DNA of 64,000 nt from an uncultured Alphaproteobacteria bacterium (GTDB lineage Bacteria > Pseudomonadota > Alphaproteobacteria > UBA6615). This document shows, piece after piece, positions 19,017 through 29,354 of this stretch. The stretch lies in assembly GCA_943787745.1 (NCBI GenBank), contig CALSNJ010000003.1, forward strand, positions 1 through 64,000, given 5' to 3'. Under the pieces are notes generated by a model. The model worked only from the letters and a program-made list of their open reading frames with translations, was not told the origin of the DNA and searched no databases. The position numbers were made by a program, and so were the translations under genes. Each line of letters begins with the position of its first letter. Positions within the stretch are counted from its first letter, which is position 1.

Positions 19017-20351
19017 TCACTTCCCGATGCAGAAATCCCTGAATATTGTGTCGAGAACTTCGTCGATATCAATGCGACCCGTAATCCGGCCCAATGAACG
19101 CGCGGCCAGGCGGATATCCTCTGCAACGAGTTCCGGCAACGCCCCCAGACCGGCCCGCTCAAGTGACTCAATCGTATCCGCAAGAGCCTCACGGTGCCGT
19201 TGTCGCGTCGGAACCGGCCCCTCAACCGCGGACAATCTTTCTTGAACCAACTCACCGAGCCGGCCTATCAGGCCCTCTATCCCAGCTCCCGATTGAACAG
19301 ATATAGGTATAACCTCCCCATCAAACCCCGGTATTCCGGCATTTGTGGACCCACCTATAAGATCAATCTTATTGCGCAGCACAATCGTATCGCGATCCAT
19401 GAGTGCCGAGACGCGGTCTGGAATCCCCATGTTCCCGGCCTCAACCACCACAAGCCTGAGAGCAGCGTCTGCTGCGCGGGCCTCTGCACGTCTGACGCCC
19501 TCAGCCTCAATTTTATCCATCGAATCCCGGATTCCAGCCGTATCCGATATCGATACAGCATAACCTCCGAGGTTCATTTCGACCTCAATCACATCCCGTG
19601 TCGTCCCGGCCATACTTGAGACAATCGCAACGTCTCTTTTTGCCAGCGCGTTCAGCAGGCTGGACTTTCCAACATTCGGTGCACCAATGATCGAAATCGG
19701 AAATCCAGACCGAATTCTTTCACCGAGTAGTGCAGTATTACTATGTTTAACAACAGCTTGTTTAATAACATTAATTCTTTGCACTACCTGTTTATGTAGT
19801 GCCTCGGGTAGTTCCTCATCAGAAAAGTCTATTTCCGCTTCCGCGTAGCCCAAAACATCAATCAACTCTTTGCGCCACCCGTCATAAAGCGTCGCGAGAT
19901 CTCCGTCATACTGGCGCAACGCAAGTTTGCGCTGCTCGTCCGTTCGAGCGGCGACAAGATCGCCGATGGCCTCCGCGGATGTGAGATCAAGTTTTCCATT
20001 TTCAAAGGCACGGCGCGTGAATTCACCGTTCTCGGCCATGCGCGCCATATCAGAAGCCCTCAGAGCCTCGAAGACCGACGCCAGGACAGCATCGCCACCA
20101 TGTATATGGAGCTCTGCGATGTCCTCTCCGGTGAAGCTCCCAGGGCCGGGAAACCTCAAAACAAGTGCCTGATCCAACACATCGCCCGTTTTCGGAGACA
20201 CTATTTTGTGCAGTGCAGCATAACGTGCGGCCGGTAACTCGGTGACCCCGAGCATCTGCAGGACTTTATCCGTCGCCGGTCCGGATATGCGGATCACCGC
20301 AACCCCGGCAGCCCCAGCCCCGCTCGACAGCGCGTAAATCGTATCGCGCAC
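19017..20351 (-). CDS. mnmE: tRNA modification GTPase MnmE (TrmE)
   Basis: A 444-aa GTPase partner of MnmG. The N-terminal tetrahydrofolate-binding domain begins RDTIYALSSGAGAAGVAVIRISG, a helical domain follows, and the inserted G domain shows the P-loop GAPNVGKSS, the G2/G3 region GTTRDVIE and DTAG, and the NKID motif. The C-terminus FCIGK carries the catalytic cysteine. The frame extends upstream, but the GTG at 20351 is preferred: GGAG lies eight bases before it and the family starts there. Confidence 0.96.
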   Translation of the reverse strand: MRDTIYALSSGAGAAGVAVIRISGPATDKVLQMLGVTELPAARYAALHKIVSPKTGDVLDQALVLRFPGPGSFTGEDIAELHIHGGDAVLASVFEALRASDMARMAENGEFTRRAFENGKLDLTSAEAIGDLVAARTDEQRKLALRQYDGDLATLYDGWRKELIDVLGYAEAEIDFSDEELPEALHKQVVQRINVIKQAVVKHSNTALLGERIRSGFPISIIGAPNVGKSSLLNALAKRDVAIVSSMAGTTRDVIEVEMNLGGYAVSISDTAGIRDSMDKIEAEGVRRAEARAADAALRLVVVEAGNMGIPDRVSALMDRDTIVLRNKIDLIGGSTNAGIPGFDGEVIPISVQSGAGIEGLIGRLGELVQERLSAVEGPVPTRQRHREALADTIESLERAGLGALPELVAEDIRLAARSLGRITGRIDIDEVLDTIFRDFCIGK

Positions 20352-20377
20352 CTTCAGATGCTCCAGCTCATCCAAAT

Positions 20378-20650
20378 CTACTTCTTTGTCTGCCCGCCAG
20401 AATCGGGCATCGCCGCCCAAAATGCCTGCTGAAATTGCTCCCACACATCCGTACCGGGCATTCCGGCCGAACCAGAACCACCGGGCATCCAGGCTTTGAA
20501 CAGCGTTTGCGGATCCATGGTCGACATTGCCTCAAGCGCCTGACGTTGCCACTCATCGACGACAACCTGCTGGGCACCGGCAACATCGGGTAGCCCCATG
20601 AATGTCCGCGCCTCTTCCGGCGTACAGTCGACATTGATTGTTACCTTCAT
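20378..20650 (-). CDS. DUF6489-like small protein
   Basis: A 90-aa protein beginning [23 protein letters not shown], a pattern I associate with the DUF6489 family (recalled, not searched). Function unknown; members are small, soluble and widespread in Alphaproteobacteria. The start at 20650 follows a strong AAAGGGG. It sits 26 bases upstream of mnmE on the same strand and may be cotranscribed with it. Confidence 0.75.
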   Translation of the reverse strand: MKVTINVDCTPEEARTFMGLPDVAGAQQVVVDEWQRQALEAMSTMDPQTLFKAWMPGGSGSAGMPGTDVWEQFQQAFWAAMPDSGGQTKK

Positions 20651-20762
20651 CACTTTACCCCTTTCTCGTCCGATCGGTGCTTGCCTATGGGCAAAGCGCA
20701 CCGACATTGTAGGCTGTCTCCCACGTCGATACATCCGACCCGGATCCACACAAGGCCAAGAC

Positions 20763-22778
20763 ATGACCCGCAACATGCTGGCCAATGAAACCAGCCCTTA
20801 TCTTCTGCAACACGCCGACAACCCCGTCCACTGGTATCCATGGGGCGCAGAAGCGCTGGCAGACGCACGGGCCTCCCAAAAACCGATCCTGCTCTCCATC
20901 GGATACGCCGCGTGCCACTGGTGCCACGTCATGGCCCATGAAAGTTTTGAGGACCCGGGAACAGCCGATGTCATGAACCGGCTGTTTGTCAATATCAAGG
21001 TCGACCGGGAAGAACGCCCCGATCTGGATGCCATCTATCAGGCGGCGCTTTCCCTGATGGGAGAGCAGGGTGGATGGCCTCTGACCATGTTCTGCACACC
21101 CGAGGGAAAACCATTCTGGGGCGGCACCTATTTTCCGCCCCGCGCCAGCTTTGGACGCCCTGGCTTTCCCGACCTTGTTGCCCATATCGACAAGATTTAC
21201 CGCACCGAACAGGACAAGGTCGCACTCAACACCAATGGCATTCTCGGCGCGATTGCAGAGATGGCCCAACCCCAATCCGGCGATATCCCACCACCGGAAA
21301 TGATCCGCACCATCGCGACGGCACTGACAGAAGAGATCGACCGGGACCATGGCGGTTTCGGCACTGCGCCAAAATTCCCGCAATGCGGCGTTCTCAAAAT
21401 GATGTGGGCTTACGGTGATGCGAACACATGCGAAGCCGTCATGCTGACCCTGAACCATATGGCCCAGGGCGGTATCTACGATCATCTGGGCGGCGGCTTT
21501 GCCCGTTATTCAACAGACCCGGCCTGGCTGGTCCCGCATTTTGAAAAAATGCTCTACGACAATGCCCAGTTTCTCGAACTCTACGGTATTGCCTGGCGCG
21601 GTAGCCAAAATCCGCTTTACGCGGCCCGCGTCAACGAAACCGTCGACTGGCTCCTGCGAGAGATGACCCATCCCGACGGTGGTTTCTATTCCACCCTCGA
21701 CGCCGATTCCGAAGGCGTGGAGGGCAAGTTCTATGTCTGGTCCGAAACAGAACTCAAGGATGCGCTGGGCGAGAACTTTAGCTTCTTTGCCGGGGCCTAT
21801 GACATACGGCCCGGCGGAAACTGGGATGGTCACACCATCCTGAACAGAAACGCCGATCCGGTCTGGAAAGATGACGCCACAGAGACCCGGCTCGGCGAGC
21901 TGCGCGAAGAACTTTTCAAAGTCCGAACACCACGCATGCGCCCGGCCCTTGATGACAAAATCCTGACCGACTGGAATGGCCTTATGACCGCTGCCCTCGT
22001 CGAGGTCGCCATGACATTTAGCCGACCCGACTGGTTGAGCGCAGCGCGCAACGCCTACGATTTTGTCATATCCGAACTGGTCCTGCATTCCCACGGTTCA
22101 GAGACCGAGCTCCTCCACAGTTGGCGAAACGGTGACGCGCGCCATCGCGCAACTCTGGACGACTACGCAGCTCTGGCCCGCGCCGGTCTTGCACTTCACG
22201 AAGCCACCGGCGACCAGACTCCGCTGTCCCATGCACGAAACCTTGTGGCCTATCTGGATGCACACTTCCTGGACCAGGACGGCGCCTACTTCTTCACTGA
22301 TGACCGGGCAACCGATGTTATCGCGCGCACCAAATCCGGTTTCGACAACGCCACCCCGGCCGGCAATGGAATCATCGCCGAAGTTCTGGTGCGCCTGTTC
22401 TACCTGACCGGAGAGACAAGCTATCGCCACAGAGCTGAGGGAGTCCTCCGCGCCTTTGCCGGTGAGATCGAGCAAAACGCATTTGGTTACGGCACCTTGC
22501 TTATGGCATCCGGCTTACTGGCAGACGCCCCCCAGGTCACGATCATTGGTGCTCCCGACGATACTCTGACCGAGGTGCTCCGCGCAGCCGCCTACAAAAG
22601 CGAAATACCGATGCGCATCGTCATGACGCTGACGCCAGGCGCAGCGCTTCCCGACAATCATCCCGCATACGGCAAAACGCAAATCAACGGTGCAGCCACA
22701 GCCTATGTTTGTCGCGGACCTGTATGCTCTCCGCCCGTGCAAACTTCCGAGGCTCTTTTGCTGGAGCTTTCCCGATGA
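20763..22778 (+). CDS. Thioredoxin-like DUF255 protein (YyaL/SPATA20 family)
   Basis: A 671-aa protein. Residues ~1-160 are the DUF255 thioredoxin fold with [21 protein letters not shown] and the CxxC-type motif ACHWCHVM. The remainder is an (alpha/alpha)6 glycosidase-like barrel containing [14 protein letters not shown] and [12 protein letters not shown]. The physiological substrate is unknown; no signal peptide is seen, so it is cytoplasmic. The ATG at 20763 is chosen over upstream in-frame codons because the protein family starts at this sequence. The stop overlaps the next start (ATGA). Confidence 0.9.
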   Translation: MTRNMLANETSPYLLQHADNPVHWYPWGAEALADARASQKPILLSIGYAACHWCHVMAHESFEDPGTADVMNRLFVNIKVDREERPDLDAIYQAALSLMGEQGGWPLTMFCTPEGKPFWGGTYFPPRASFGRPGFPDLVAHIDKIYRTEQDKVALNTNGILGAIAEMAQPQSGDIPPPEMIRTIATALTEEIDRDHGGFGTAPKFPQCGVLKMMWAYGDANTCEAVMLTLNHMAQGGIYDHLGGGFARYSTDPAWLVPHFEKMLYDNAQFLELYGIAWRGSQNPLYAARVNETVDWLLREMTHPDGGFYSTLDADSEGVEGKFYVWSETELKDALGENFSFFAGAYDIRPGGNWDGHTILNRNADPVWKDDATETRLGELREELFKVRTPRMRPALDDKILTDWNGLMTAALVEVAMTFSRPDWLSAARNAYDFVISELVLHSHGSETELLHSWRNGDARHRATLDDYAALARAGLALHEATGDQTPLSHARNLVAYLDAHFLDQDGAYFFTDDRATDVIARTKSGFDNATPAGNGIIAEVLVRLFYLTGETSYRHRAEGVLRAFAGEIEQNAFGYGTLLMASGLLADAPQVTIIGAPDDTLTEVLRAAAYKSEIPMRIVMTLTPGAALPDNHPAYGKTQINGAATAYVCRGPVCSPPVQTSEALLLELSR

Positions 22779-23239
22779 CCGATCTCGTGACACTGACAAT
22801 GGCGTCACCTGTCGGATGGCTGGCAATCCGGGGGCATGATGATGCCATTGTTGCTCTCGACTGGGTCGATCAGGCGCAGCCGAGATCCAACGCAAAACTT
22901 CTCAACGAAGCGGCACAGCAACTCGAAGCGTATTTTTCTGACGATCTTCAATACTTCGATCTTCCGCTCGATCCCCAGGGCACCGACCATCAGAAGAAAG
23001 TCTGGAACGATATGCTGACCATCCCCTATGGAGGTTTGCGCAGTTACGGCGATATGGCAAAGACCATAGGGTCATCCGCCCGGGCCGTGGGAACCGCCTG
23101 CGGTAAAAACCCGATCCCGATTATCGTGCCTTGCCATCGGGTGATCGCAACGGGTGGCGGCATGGGCGGCTATTCCGGACGGGGCGGGCTCGAAACCAAA
23201 CGTGCCCTCCTCATTCTCGAAGGCGTCATGCTGGCTTGA
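22775..23239 (+). CDS. ogt: Methylated-DNA-protein-cysteine methyltransferase
   Basis: Removes alkyl groups from O6-guanine in DNA by transfer to its own cysteine, a single-turnover repair. 154 aa. The acceptor motif IIVPCHRVI and the DNA-binding arginine region ([23 protein letters not shown]) are both present. It lacks an Ada-type N-terminal regulatory domain, hence the Ogt-like name. It is translationally coupled to the DUF255 gene through ATGA. Confidence 0.88.
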   Translation: MTDLVTLTMASPVGWLAIRGHDDAIVALDWVDQAQPRSNAKLLNEAAQQLEAYFSDDLQYFDLPLDPQGTDHQKKVWNDMLTIPYGGLRSYGDMAKTIGSSARAVGTACGKNPIPIIVPCHRVIATGGGMGGYSGRGGLETKRALLILEGVMLA

Positions 23240-23302
23240 AGCACACGCGACCGCCCGATAGGTTTCCAATCAACGCTCAGAATATTTCTCAAGGGGAAAG
23301 TC

Positions 23303-24277
23303 ATGGTTCACGCAATCCGTTTTCACGAGGCCGGTGGTCCCGAAGTCATGAAGTGGGAAGAGGTCGAGGTCGGTGACCCAGGCCCCGGAGAAATTCGCGT
23401 GAAGCAGACCGCTGCCGGTTTGAACTTCATCGATATCTATCTCCGCTCCGGCGCACGTCCCGTTCCCATGCCCAATGGGCTTGGCCTCGAAGGCGCTGGT
23501 AAAATTGTTGCTGTGGGCGAAGGTGTCACTGATCTCGCTGTGGGTGACCGGATTGGCTATGCCGATATGCCCATGGGGGCCTACGCCGAAGAACGCGTGA
23601 TGCCGGCCAAGATTGCCGTGAAGCTTCCCGACGGGATTTCCGACGAGCAGGCCGCCGGCATGATGCTCAAGGGCATGACGGTGCAATTCCTGATCAAGTC
23701 ATGCTTCCCGGTCGAGAAAGGCTCTACCGTGTTGTGGCACGCGGCCGCCGGCGGCGTCGGCCTGATTGCTTGCCAGTGGCTGAACCATCTCGGCGTGACG
23801 GTGATTGGCACAGTCGGCAGCGCGGAAAAGGCAGAACTGGCGAAAGCCCATGGTTGCCACCACACAATCAACTACGCCGAGGAAAATTTCGTCGAGCGCG
23901 TCAAGGAATTGACCGACGGTGCTGGCGTGCCTGTGGTTTATGATTCGGTCGGCAAGGACACGCTGCGCGGCTCGATGGAATGCCTTCAGCGCCGCGGTTA
24001 CCTCATCAGCTTCGGCAATGCGTCTGGTGCTCCTGAACCTGTCGAACTTTCCGAACTCTCGGCCCATGGATCAATTTTTGCCGCGCGCCCCATGCTGTTC
24101 GATTTCATTGCCGAACGTGACGAACTGCTGGCCTGCGCCGGGGATCTGTTCGACGTGGTGTCATCGGGTGCCGTGAAGATCGAGGTCAACCAGACCTATC
24201 CAATGTCGGAAACCATCCAGGCCCACAAAGATCTGGTGGCCCGCAAAACAACAGGCTCTACGATCCTGATGGCTTAA
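23303..24277 (+). CDS. Quinone oxidoreductase (zinc-free MDR family)
   Basis: A 324-aa NADPH:quinone reductase-like enzyme of the medium-chain dehydrogenase superfamily. The GroES-like N-terminus (GLNFIDIYLRSG) and the Rossmann NADPH motif AAAGGVGLIACQWL are typical of QorA. Zinc cysteines are absent, as usual for the subgroup. The start at 23303 follows AAGGGGAAAG. It is followed by a REP-like palindrome before the convergent gene. Confidence 0.9.
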   Translation: MVHAIRFHEAGGPEVMKWEEVEVGDPGPGEIRVKQTAAGLNFIDIYLRSGARPVPMPNGLGLEGAGKIVAVGEGVTDLAVGDRIGYADMPMGAYAEERVMPAKIAVKLPDGISDEQAAGMMLKGMTVQFLIKSCFPVEKGSTVLWHAAAGGVGLIACQWLNHLGVTVIGTVGSAEKAELAKAHGCHHTINYAEENFVERVKELTDGAGVPVVYDSVGKDTLRGSMECLQRRGYLISFGNASGAPEPVELSELSAHGSIFAARPMLFDFIAERDELLACAGDLFDVVSSGAVKIEVNQTYPMSETIQAHKDLVARKTTGSTILMA

Positions 24278-24283
24278 AGGGAC

Positions 24284-24407
24284 GATCTGTTTCTTTGCGA
24301 ATGGTACCGGAGATGGCCGGGTCAAGCACGGCCATGACAAGAGGGGAACAGATCGCCGCCCTTCCCAATAAAATCGTCATGCCCGGACTCGATCCGGGCA
24401 TCTCCAG
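24284..24407. repeat. REP-like nested inverted repeat
   Basis: The outer pair GATCTGTT (24284-24291) / AACAGATC (24347-24354) encloses a palindrome centred near 24324 (ATGGCCG...CGGCCAT). A second palindrome follows, ATGCCCGG-N7-CCGGGCAT at 24379-24401. The two palindromic units are themselves near-complementary over about 30 bases, so they form an inverted pair. The unit resembles intergenic repeats common in Alphaproteobacteria, here between two convergent genes. Confidence 0.75.
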
Positions 24408-24422
24408 GACACCCAGAAGCGT

Positions 24423-25451
24423 CTAGTCCAGAAGCGACAGCAACAAATCCGCGTTCCCCGGATCAGCAGCAATCCCGCCGCTTTCAATCTGGTGGGCGAT
24501 CTCGACCAGCCGGGCATTGATCGGGGCCGCGCCGTCCCGCGCCGCCTGCTCACGAACCACGACACCATTGATATCATCGACTTCCGCGCGCCGCCCCTTG
24601 GTCCAGTCCTGCAAGGTCGTCACTTTGGTATCGGGCAGGGTCCAGTGAGTCAGAACCGCATCAAGGAGAACCGTCGCATAATGGTCGGGATCATTTTCCT
24701 CAATCCGGGTGCTGCCAAAGATCGGTACGAGATCGTGGCCCATCGCCAGTCCGGTCCGCACTGCTTCCCGGCCAGCTGCCATCATCACGTCGCGGATACC
24801 CGGTATTTTGATCGCGTCAGCAAGCGGCAGATTAAGGATCGAGGACGGCAGAAACTCTGACGCATTGACGACGAGCTTCATCCATTTTGCCGAACGGATG
24901 TCGTCACGAATTTCAACCGCACCGGCATGTTGCAGAATTTCGGTGACTTCGGCCTCGCGTCCGACAGTGGTTTCATCATAGGCACCAACCCCGAACCAGG
25001 TTCCCGCCGGACCTGTCTGCCGGGTGACGACGCCCGGCTCATACAAACCCGCGGCAACTTCGATAACGGCTCCAAGTGTGCGTTCGGGCCCCATGATTGA
25101 GGCCACATCATCCATGGTCATGCCGTTTTGCAGGCCCACAACCAATCCGTCTTGCGCAACCAGCGGCTTGATGAGCTCACAGGCCCAACGCGTGTCATAA
25201 GCCTTCACACCCAGAAACACGACGTCGAATAGGCGCTGCATGGTTGCAAGATCACTGATGTGGAACGCAGGGATCGGTGTGGTCACCGTCTCGTCAGGCA
25301 TCTCCACGCGCAGGCCGTTCGCGCGCATCGCCTCGACATGGGCAAACCATTGATCAATGAAGGTGACATCCAGGCCGGCGTTGATCATATCCGCACCGAA
25401 GGCAGCACCATTGGCGCCCGTCCCCAGGATTGCGATCCGTTTGCCGTTCAT
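24423..25451 (-). CDS. 2-dehydropantoate 2-reductase family (PanE/ApbA-like) protein
   Basis: A 342-aa oxidoreductase of the ketopantoate reductase family. The N-terminal NADP motif is ILGTGANGAAFGADM, followed by VVFLGVKAYDTRWA and LVVGLQNGM, and by a C-terminal helical domain with the conserved lysine region SAKWMKLVVNASE. It may reduce ketopantoate in pantothenate synthesis, but paralogues with other substrates are common. It is not next to panBC, which lie 28 kb away. Its start overlaps the stop of the hydrolase gene by four bases. Confidence 0.85.
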   Translation of the reverse strand: MNGKRIAILGTGANGAAFGADMINAGLDVTFIDQWFAHVEAMRANGLRVEMPDETVTTPIPAFHISDLATMQRLFDVVFLGVKAYDTRWACELIKPLVAQDGLVVGLQNGMTMDDVASIMGPERTLGAVIEVAAGLYEPGVVTRQTGPAGTWFGVGAYDETTVGREAEVTEILQHAGAVEIRDDIRSAKWMKLVVNASEFLPSSILNLPLADAIKIPGIRDVMMAAGREAVRTGLAMGHDLVPIFGSTRIEENDPDHYATVLLDAVLTHWTLPDTKVTTLQDWTKGRRAEVDDINGVVVREQAARDGAAPINARLVEIAHQIESGGIAADPGNADLLLSLLD

Positions 25452-26287
25452 GATTTGTCGATCAATGTCCGTTTCAACCAGCCGGCAACCAGATCCGAGA
25501 TCACGTCCTCACGATCGTTATAATAGTGGTCGCAATTCTCAACGATCTCGACATCACAGGGACCGCCCGCTGCGGCGCAGAAATCTTCGGCCGGGTACGC
25601 GTCACGCAACTCCAGATCGCCGCGAACGTAAAACGTTGGGCAGCTGATTTGCGGAGCCGTGGCGACCGTATTGGGCATGGTGGACAGGCGATCAAGGTAG
25701 CTGTTTGCGGTCAGGACATACCACCAGCCAGGCAAAAGCATAAGATCGTCGCCACGACCCTCCGCGACCATGGCCAGCGCCTGCGTGCGGAATTCCTCTG
25801 TCCGGTCACCGCCCAAAAGTCCTGTGGTCGGTGCGAGTGTTTCCTGAACGCTTCCACCTGCATGGGCTGAAAGAAGCACCATGGCAGGAGTCTCTGGATG
25901 CTTGGCCGCGTGCTGGACCGCCAGGAACCCGCCATTGCTGTGGCCGATCAGAACCGGGGCTTCATAGCCGTGTTCGGTGGCCAGCCAACGCGCGGCAAAT
26001 TCATTGTCGGCGATCGCTTCGCCTGTGGTCTGAAACGCAGCACCCTCAACGGCACGGCTGTTGCGGTTTGAGAGAATGTCGTGACCCCGGCGATTAAAAG
26101 CCAGACAGGCGAAGCCGAGTTCGGTGAGCGCGGGTGGCAGGAATCGTGGCGCTCCCACGTAAAAATTCATCGTGTTCCCGTGGAACAGCAAAACCGCACC
26201 CGCTGTGGCGCCGCCTTCGGGTTCATACCAGGCACCATCGAGAGGTTGGGCAGTATCCGTCGCGATCGTAACGAGTTCAGTGTGCAT
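25448..26287 (-). CDS. Alpha/beta hydrolase
   Basis: A 279-aa alpha/beta-hydrolase-fold enzyme. The nucleophile elbow is GHSNGGFL, the oxyanion region is near LLFHGN, and the likely catalytic acid and histidine are near FYVRGDLE and ENCDHYY. Dienelactone-hydrolase- or esterase-like; the substrate is not predictable. It lies 74 bases after rho on the same strand and overlaps the PanE-like gene (ATGA), so the two form a pair. Confidence 0.85.
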   Translation of the reverse strand: MHTELVTIATDTAQPLDGAWYEPEGGATAGAVLLFHGNTMNFYVGAPRFLPPALTELGFACLAFNRRGHDILSNRNSRAVEGAAFQTTGEAIADNEFAARWLATEHGYEAPVLIGHSNGGFLAVQHAAKHPETPAMVLLSAHAGGSVQETLAPTTGLLGGDRTEEFRTQALAMVAEGRGDDLMLLPGWWYVLTANSYLDRLSTMPNTVATAPQISCPTFYVRGDLELRDAYPAEDFCAAAGGPCDVEIVENCDHYYNDREDVISDLVAGWLKRTLIDKS

Positions 26288-26361
26288 GGAAGTCTAGTCC
26301 GGAGCAGGCCCTGAACAGGACCGATAAGTCGAAAGGTTATCGTTCTTCAGGGTGCCAACCG

Positions 26362-27618
26362 TTACTGGTTCATCGTGTCGTAGAAGTCGTCGTTGTTCTT
26401 GGTCGACTTCATCTTGCCGAGCAGGAACTCCATACCGTCGACCACACCCATTGGGTTGAGGATGCGACGCAGAACCCACATCTTCGAGAGCGTGCCCTTG
26501 TCGACCAGCAGTTCCTCTTTTCGCGTGCCAGACTTGGTAATGTCGATCGACGGCCAGGTCCGCTTGTCGGACAGCTTGCGGTCGAGGACGATTTCCGAGT
26601 TACCGGTACCCTTGAATTCTTCAAAGATAACCTCGTCCATACGCGAGCCGGTTTCGATCAGAGCTGTCGAAATGATGGTCAGGGAACCACCTTCTTCAAT
26701 ATTACGCGCAGCACCAAAGAAACGTTTCGGGCGCTGCAATGCATTGGCGTCCACACCACCTGTCAGCACTTTGCCCGAAGAGGGAACAACCGTGTTGTAG
26801 GCACGTGCAAGCCGCGTGATCGAATCCAGCAAAATCACCACGTCACGCTTGTGCTCAACCAGGCGCTTGGCTTTGGCGATGACCATCTCGGCCACCTGAA
26901 CATGGCGCGTGGCCGGCTCATCAAAGGTCGAGGAGATAACCTCTCCGCGCACGGTGCGCTGCATATCGGTCACTTCTTCGGGGCGTTCATCGATCAGCAG
27001 AACGATCAGATAGATATCGGGATGATTGGCCATGATCGCCTTGGCGATATTTTGCATCATCACCGTCTTACCGGTGCGTGGCGGCGCCACCAGAAGCGCG
27101 CGCTGGCCCATGCCAAGCGGGGCCACGATATCAATCACCCGTAGGCTCGGATCCTTGAATTCGGGATCCTCGATCTCAAGCTTGATCTTCCGCTCGGGAT
27201 AGAGCGGCGTCAGATTGTCAAAGTTCACCCGATGGCGGGTGACATCCACGTCGTCAAAATTGACCTTGTTGACCTTCAGCAGGGCAAAGTACCGCTCACC
27301 ATCCTTGGGGGAGCGAATTTCACCTTCCACCGTGTCTCCGGTGCGCAGCGCGAAGCGGCGGACCTGATTGGGCGAAACATAAATGTCATCAGGGCCCGGC
27401 AGATAGTTCGATTCCGGAGAGCGCAGGAAGCCAAATCCATCCTGCAGCACTTCAAGAACACCAATCCCGTTGATCGGCGCGCCATCATCAGCAAGCGCCT
27501 TGAGAATCGCGAACATCAGATCCTGGGTGCGCAGATTGCTTGCCCCTTCGATCTCGAGTTCTTCGGCGAAAATCAAAAGTTCGCCCGGGGTTTTCTGCTT
27601 AAGTTGCTGAAGATCCAT
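26362..27618 (-). CDS. rho: Transcription termination factor Rho
   Basis: A 418-aa hexameric RNA helicase that terminates transcription. The N-terminal helical domain ([15 protein letters not shown]) is followed by the cold-shock-like RNA-binding domain with [23 protein letters not shown]. The Walker A motif PPRTGKTV and Walker B region [16 protein letters not shown] come next, and the Q/R loops follow. The ORF opens earlier; the ATG at 27618 matches family starts, though the ATG at 27627 is equally possible. A 240-base leader separates it from hemJ and may hold its promoter and autoregulatory region. Confidence 0.97.
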   Translation of the reverse strand: MDLQQLKQKTPGELLIFAEELEIEGASNLRTQDLMFAILKALADDGAPINGIGVLEVLQDGFGFLRSPESNYLPGPDDIYVSPNQVRRFALRTGDTVEGEIRSPKDGERYFALLKVNKVNFDDVDVTRHRVNFDNLTPLYPERKIKLEIEDPEFKDPSLRVIDIVAPLGMGQRALLVAPPRTGKTVMMQNIAKAIMANHPDIYLIVLLIDERPEEVTDMQRTVRGEVISSTFDEPATRHVQVAEMVIAKAKRLVEHKRDVVILLDSITRLARAYNTVVPSSGKVLTGGVDANALQRPKRFFGAARNIEEGGSLTIISTALIETGSRMDEVIFEEFKGTGNSEIVLDRKLSDKRTWPSIDITKSGTRKEELLVDKGTLSKMWVLRRILNPMGVVDGMEFLLGKMKSTKNNDDFYDTMNQ

Positions 27619-27857
27619 TGCTTCCATTTTGGAAACCTGTCCTGTGCTGGGAATATAAAAACGACACAGCGGATGCTTGTCGTTGGATTCGGCTGCGAAG
27701 TTTCGCGGCACGCCGACGCAGAACGCCGGAAAAAAATAAGAAAATTGCGGAAGATCGAGCGGATGCTCTTTATTGTCTTTCTCGCAGTGACATTACGCAC
27801 TTAGTGGGCGCCACGCGTCAAGTCAATCCTGATGACCGATTTGCGTCAGAGAAATGT

Positions 27858-28307
27858 CTAGAATGGGCGGGCTATCACCATGATCACGATGACAATCATC
27901 AGAATGGTCGGAACTTCGTTGGCCCAGCGATAGGCCTTGGTCGAGCGGGTGTTGACGTCCCTCTCAAATTCCTTGCGCCATTTTCCGAATACATGGTGGG
28001 CGATGGTCATACCTGCAATGGCTGCCAGCTTGATCCATATCCAGGCTGAACCCCAGTCCACGATTCCCGGCGTAGCCAGCAGCAAACCCCCGAATATATA
28101 TGTGAGGATCATCGCCGGGTTCATGATGGCGCGCAGCAAACGGCGCTCCATGATTTTGAAGGTTTCGGATTTCTCCGACCCGGGCTCGCTTTCTGCGTGA
28201 TACACGAACAGCCGGGGCAAATAGAGCATTCCGGCCATCCATGAGATCACCGCAATCACATGAATCGATTTGATCCATGGATAGGCCACTGTCAGAAAAT
28301 CACCCAT
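27858..28307 (-). CDS. hemJ: Protoporphyrinogen oxidase HemJ
   Basis: A 149-aa inner-membrane protein of the HemJ/CopD-like family that oxidises protoporphyrinogen IX to protoporphyrin IX. Four hydrophobic helices are visible. The conserved features are H16 (WIKSIHVIAVISWMAGMLYLPRLFVYH), the arginine-rich EKSETFKIMERRLLRAI and a C-terminal RWANEVPT. It lies ten bases after hemH, so the last steps of haem synthesis are adjacent. Confidence 0.92.
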   Translation of the reverse strand: MGDFLTVAYPWIKSIHVIAVISWMAGMLYLPRLFVYHAESEPGSEKSETFKIMERRLLRAIMNPAMILTYIFGGLLLATPGIVDWGSAWIWIKLAAIAGMTIAHHVFGKWRKEFERDVNTRSTKAYRWANEVPTILMIVIVIMVIARPF

Positions 28308-28316
28308 GGGTCTTTC

Positions 28317-29354
28317 CTAGGCCGTGATACGAACAGGACATTTGGACCATTCCGCACCACAAATACGTCCGCCATTTGCGCTGCAGATATTACAATTATT
28401 CTCGACATTGCCACGGACCAGCCTGGCCAGGCCCTCAATAAAGGCCGGTGTCACGCCTACAGTGGGGGTACGCAGATAGTTTTTTACCCCGGCATGGTCG
28501 GCGACTTCGCGGTACTCAATATCGAGTTCCACAAGAGTTTCAGAATGTTCAGATACAAAAGCGATCGGGACCAGGACAATGCTTTTGCCGTCTTTTCCCG
28601 CGCGCGTAATTTCGTCCTCAGTGGATGGCCCGATCCACTCCAAAGGACCAACGCGGCTTTGGTAGCAATTCACCCAGTCCATTTCCTGACCAATTGCCTC
28701 GACCACAGCGCGGGTGGATTGTTCCACCTGCCATTGATAGGGATCACCCGCCGCCACAATCTTCTTGGGCAAACCATGTGCTGAAAAAAGAACCCGATAG
28801 GGTTCATCGGCCGGCAATTCCGCCATTGCATCACGCACCGATGACGCCACGGCAGAAACAAATCCATCATCCGTCGGGTAGCAACACAGCGCGGTGACAG
28901 GAATATCCAAATTGCGAGAGGATGTTTCCTTGTCCCAGACCCGCATCATAGATCCGACCGTCGTGGTCGAGAACTGCGGATAAAGCGGAAGCAAAACAAT
29001 CCGATCGGGTTTCTGTGCCATCACTTCATTCAGTGTTTCATGGCAGAACGGATGCCAGTACCGCATGGCAACAAAGCAGCGATAGGTCTCTTCACCCTCG
29101 ATATTGAGAGCAGCTTCCAATGCGTCGGCCTGATCACGCGTATTCTGAAGCAGCGGGGACCCGCCTCCAAGATGGGCGTAAATCTCACGTGCGGTTTTGT
29201 CACGACGACTGGAAACGAGTTTTGCCAACATCCAGCGAAATGGCTGTGGCAATCCGAAAATCATCGGATCATTGAACAGATTAAACAGGAACGGTTTGAT
29301 ATCGTCGGGCTTGTCCGGCCCACCAAGATTGTAAAGAACCACAGCGGTGGTCAT
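28317..29354 (-). CDS. hemH: Ferrochelatase
   Basis: Inserts Fe(II) into protoporphyrin IX. 345 aa with the signatures LYNLGGPDKPDDIKPFL at the start, the catalytic histidine in VLFSAHGLPKKIV and the acidic PIAFVSEHSETLVELDIEY segment. The C-terminal tail contains several cysteines (NNCNICSANGGRICG), a pattern seen in ferrochelatases that bind a [2Fe-2S] cluster, but that binding is inferred. Overlaps hemE by four bases. Confidence 0.95.
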   Translation of the reverse strand: MTTAVVLYNLGGPDKPDDIKPFLFNLFNDPMIFGLPQPFRWMLAKLVSSRRDKTAREIYAHLGGGSPLLQNTRDQADALEAALNIEGEETYRCFVAMRYWHPFCHETLNEVMAQKPDRIVLLPLYPQFSTTTVGSMMRVWDKETSSRNLDIPVTALCCYPTDDGFVSAVASSVRDAMAELPADEPYRVLFSAHGLPKKIVAAGDPYQWQVEQSTRAVVEAIGQEMDWVNCYQSRVGPLEWIGPSTEDEITRAGKDGKSIVLVPIAFVSEHSETLVELDIEYREVADHAGVKNYLRTPTVGVTPAFIEGLARLVRGNVENNCNICSANGGRICGAEWSKCPVRITA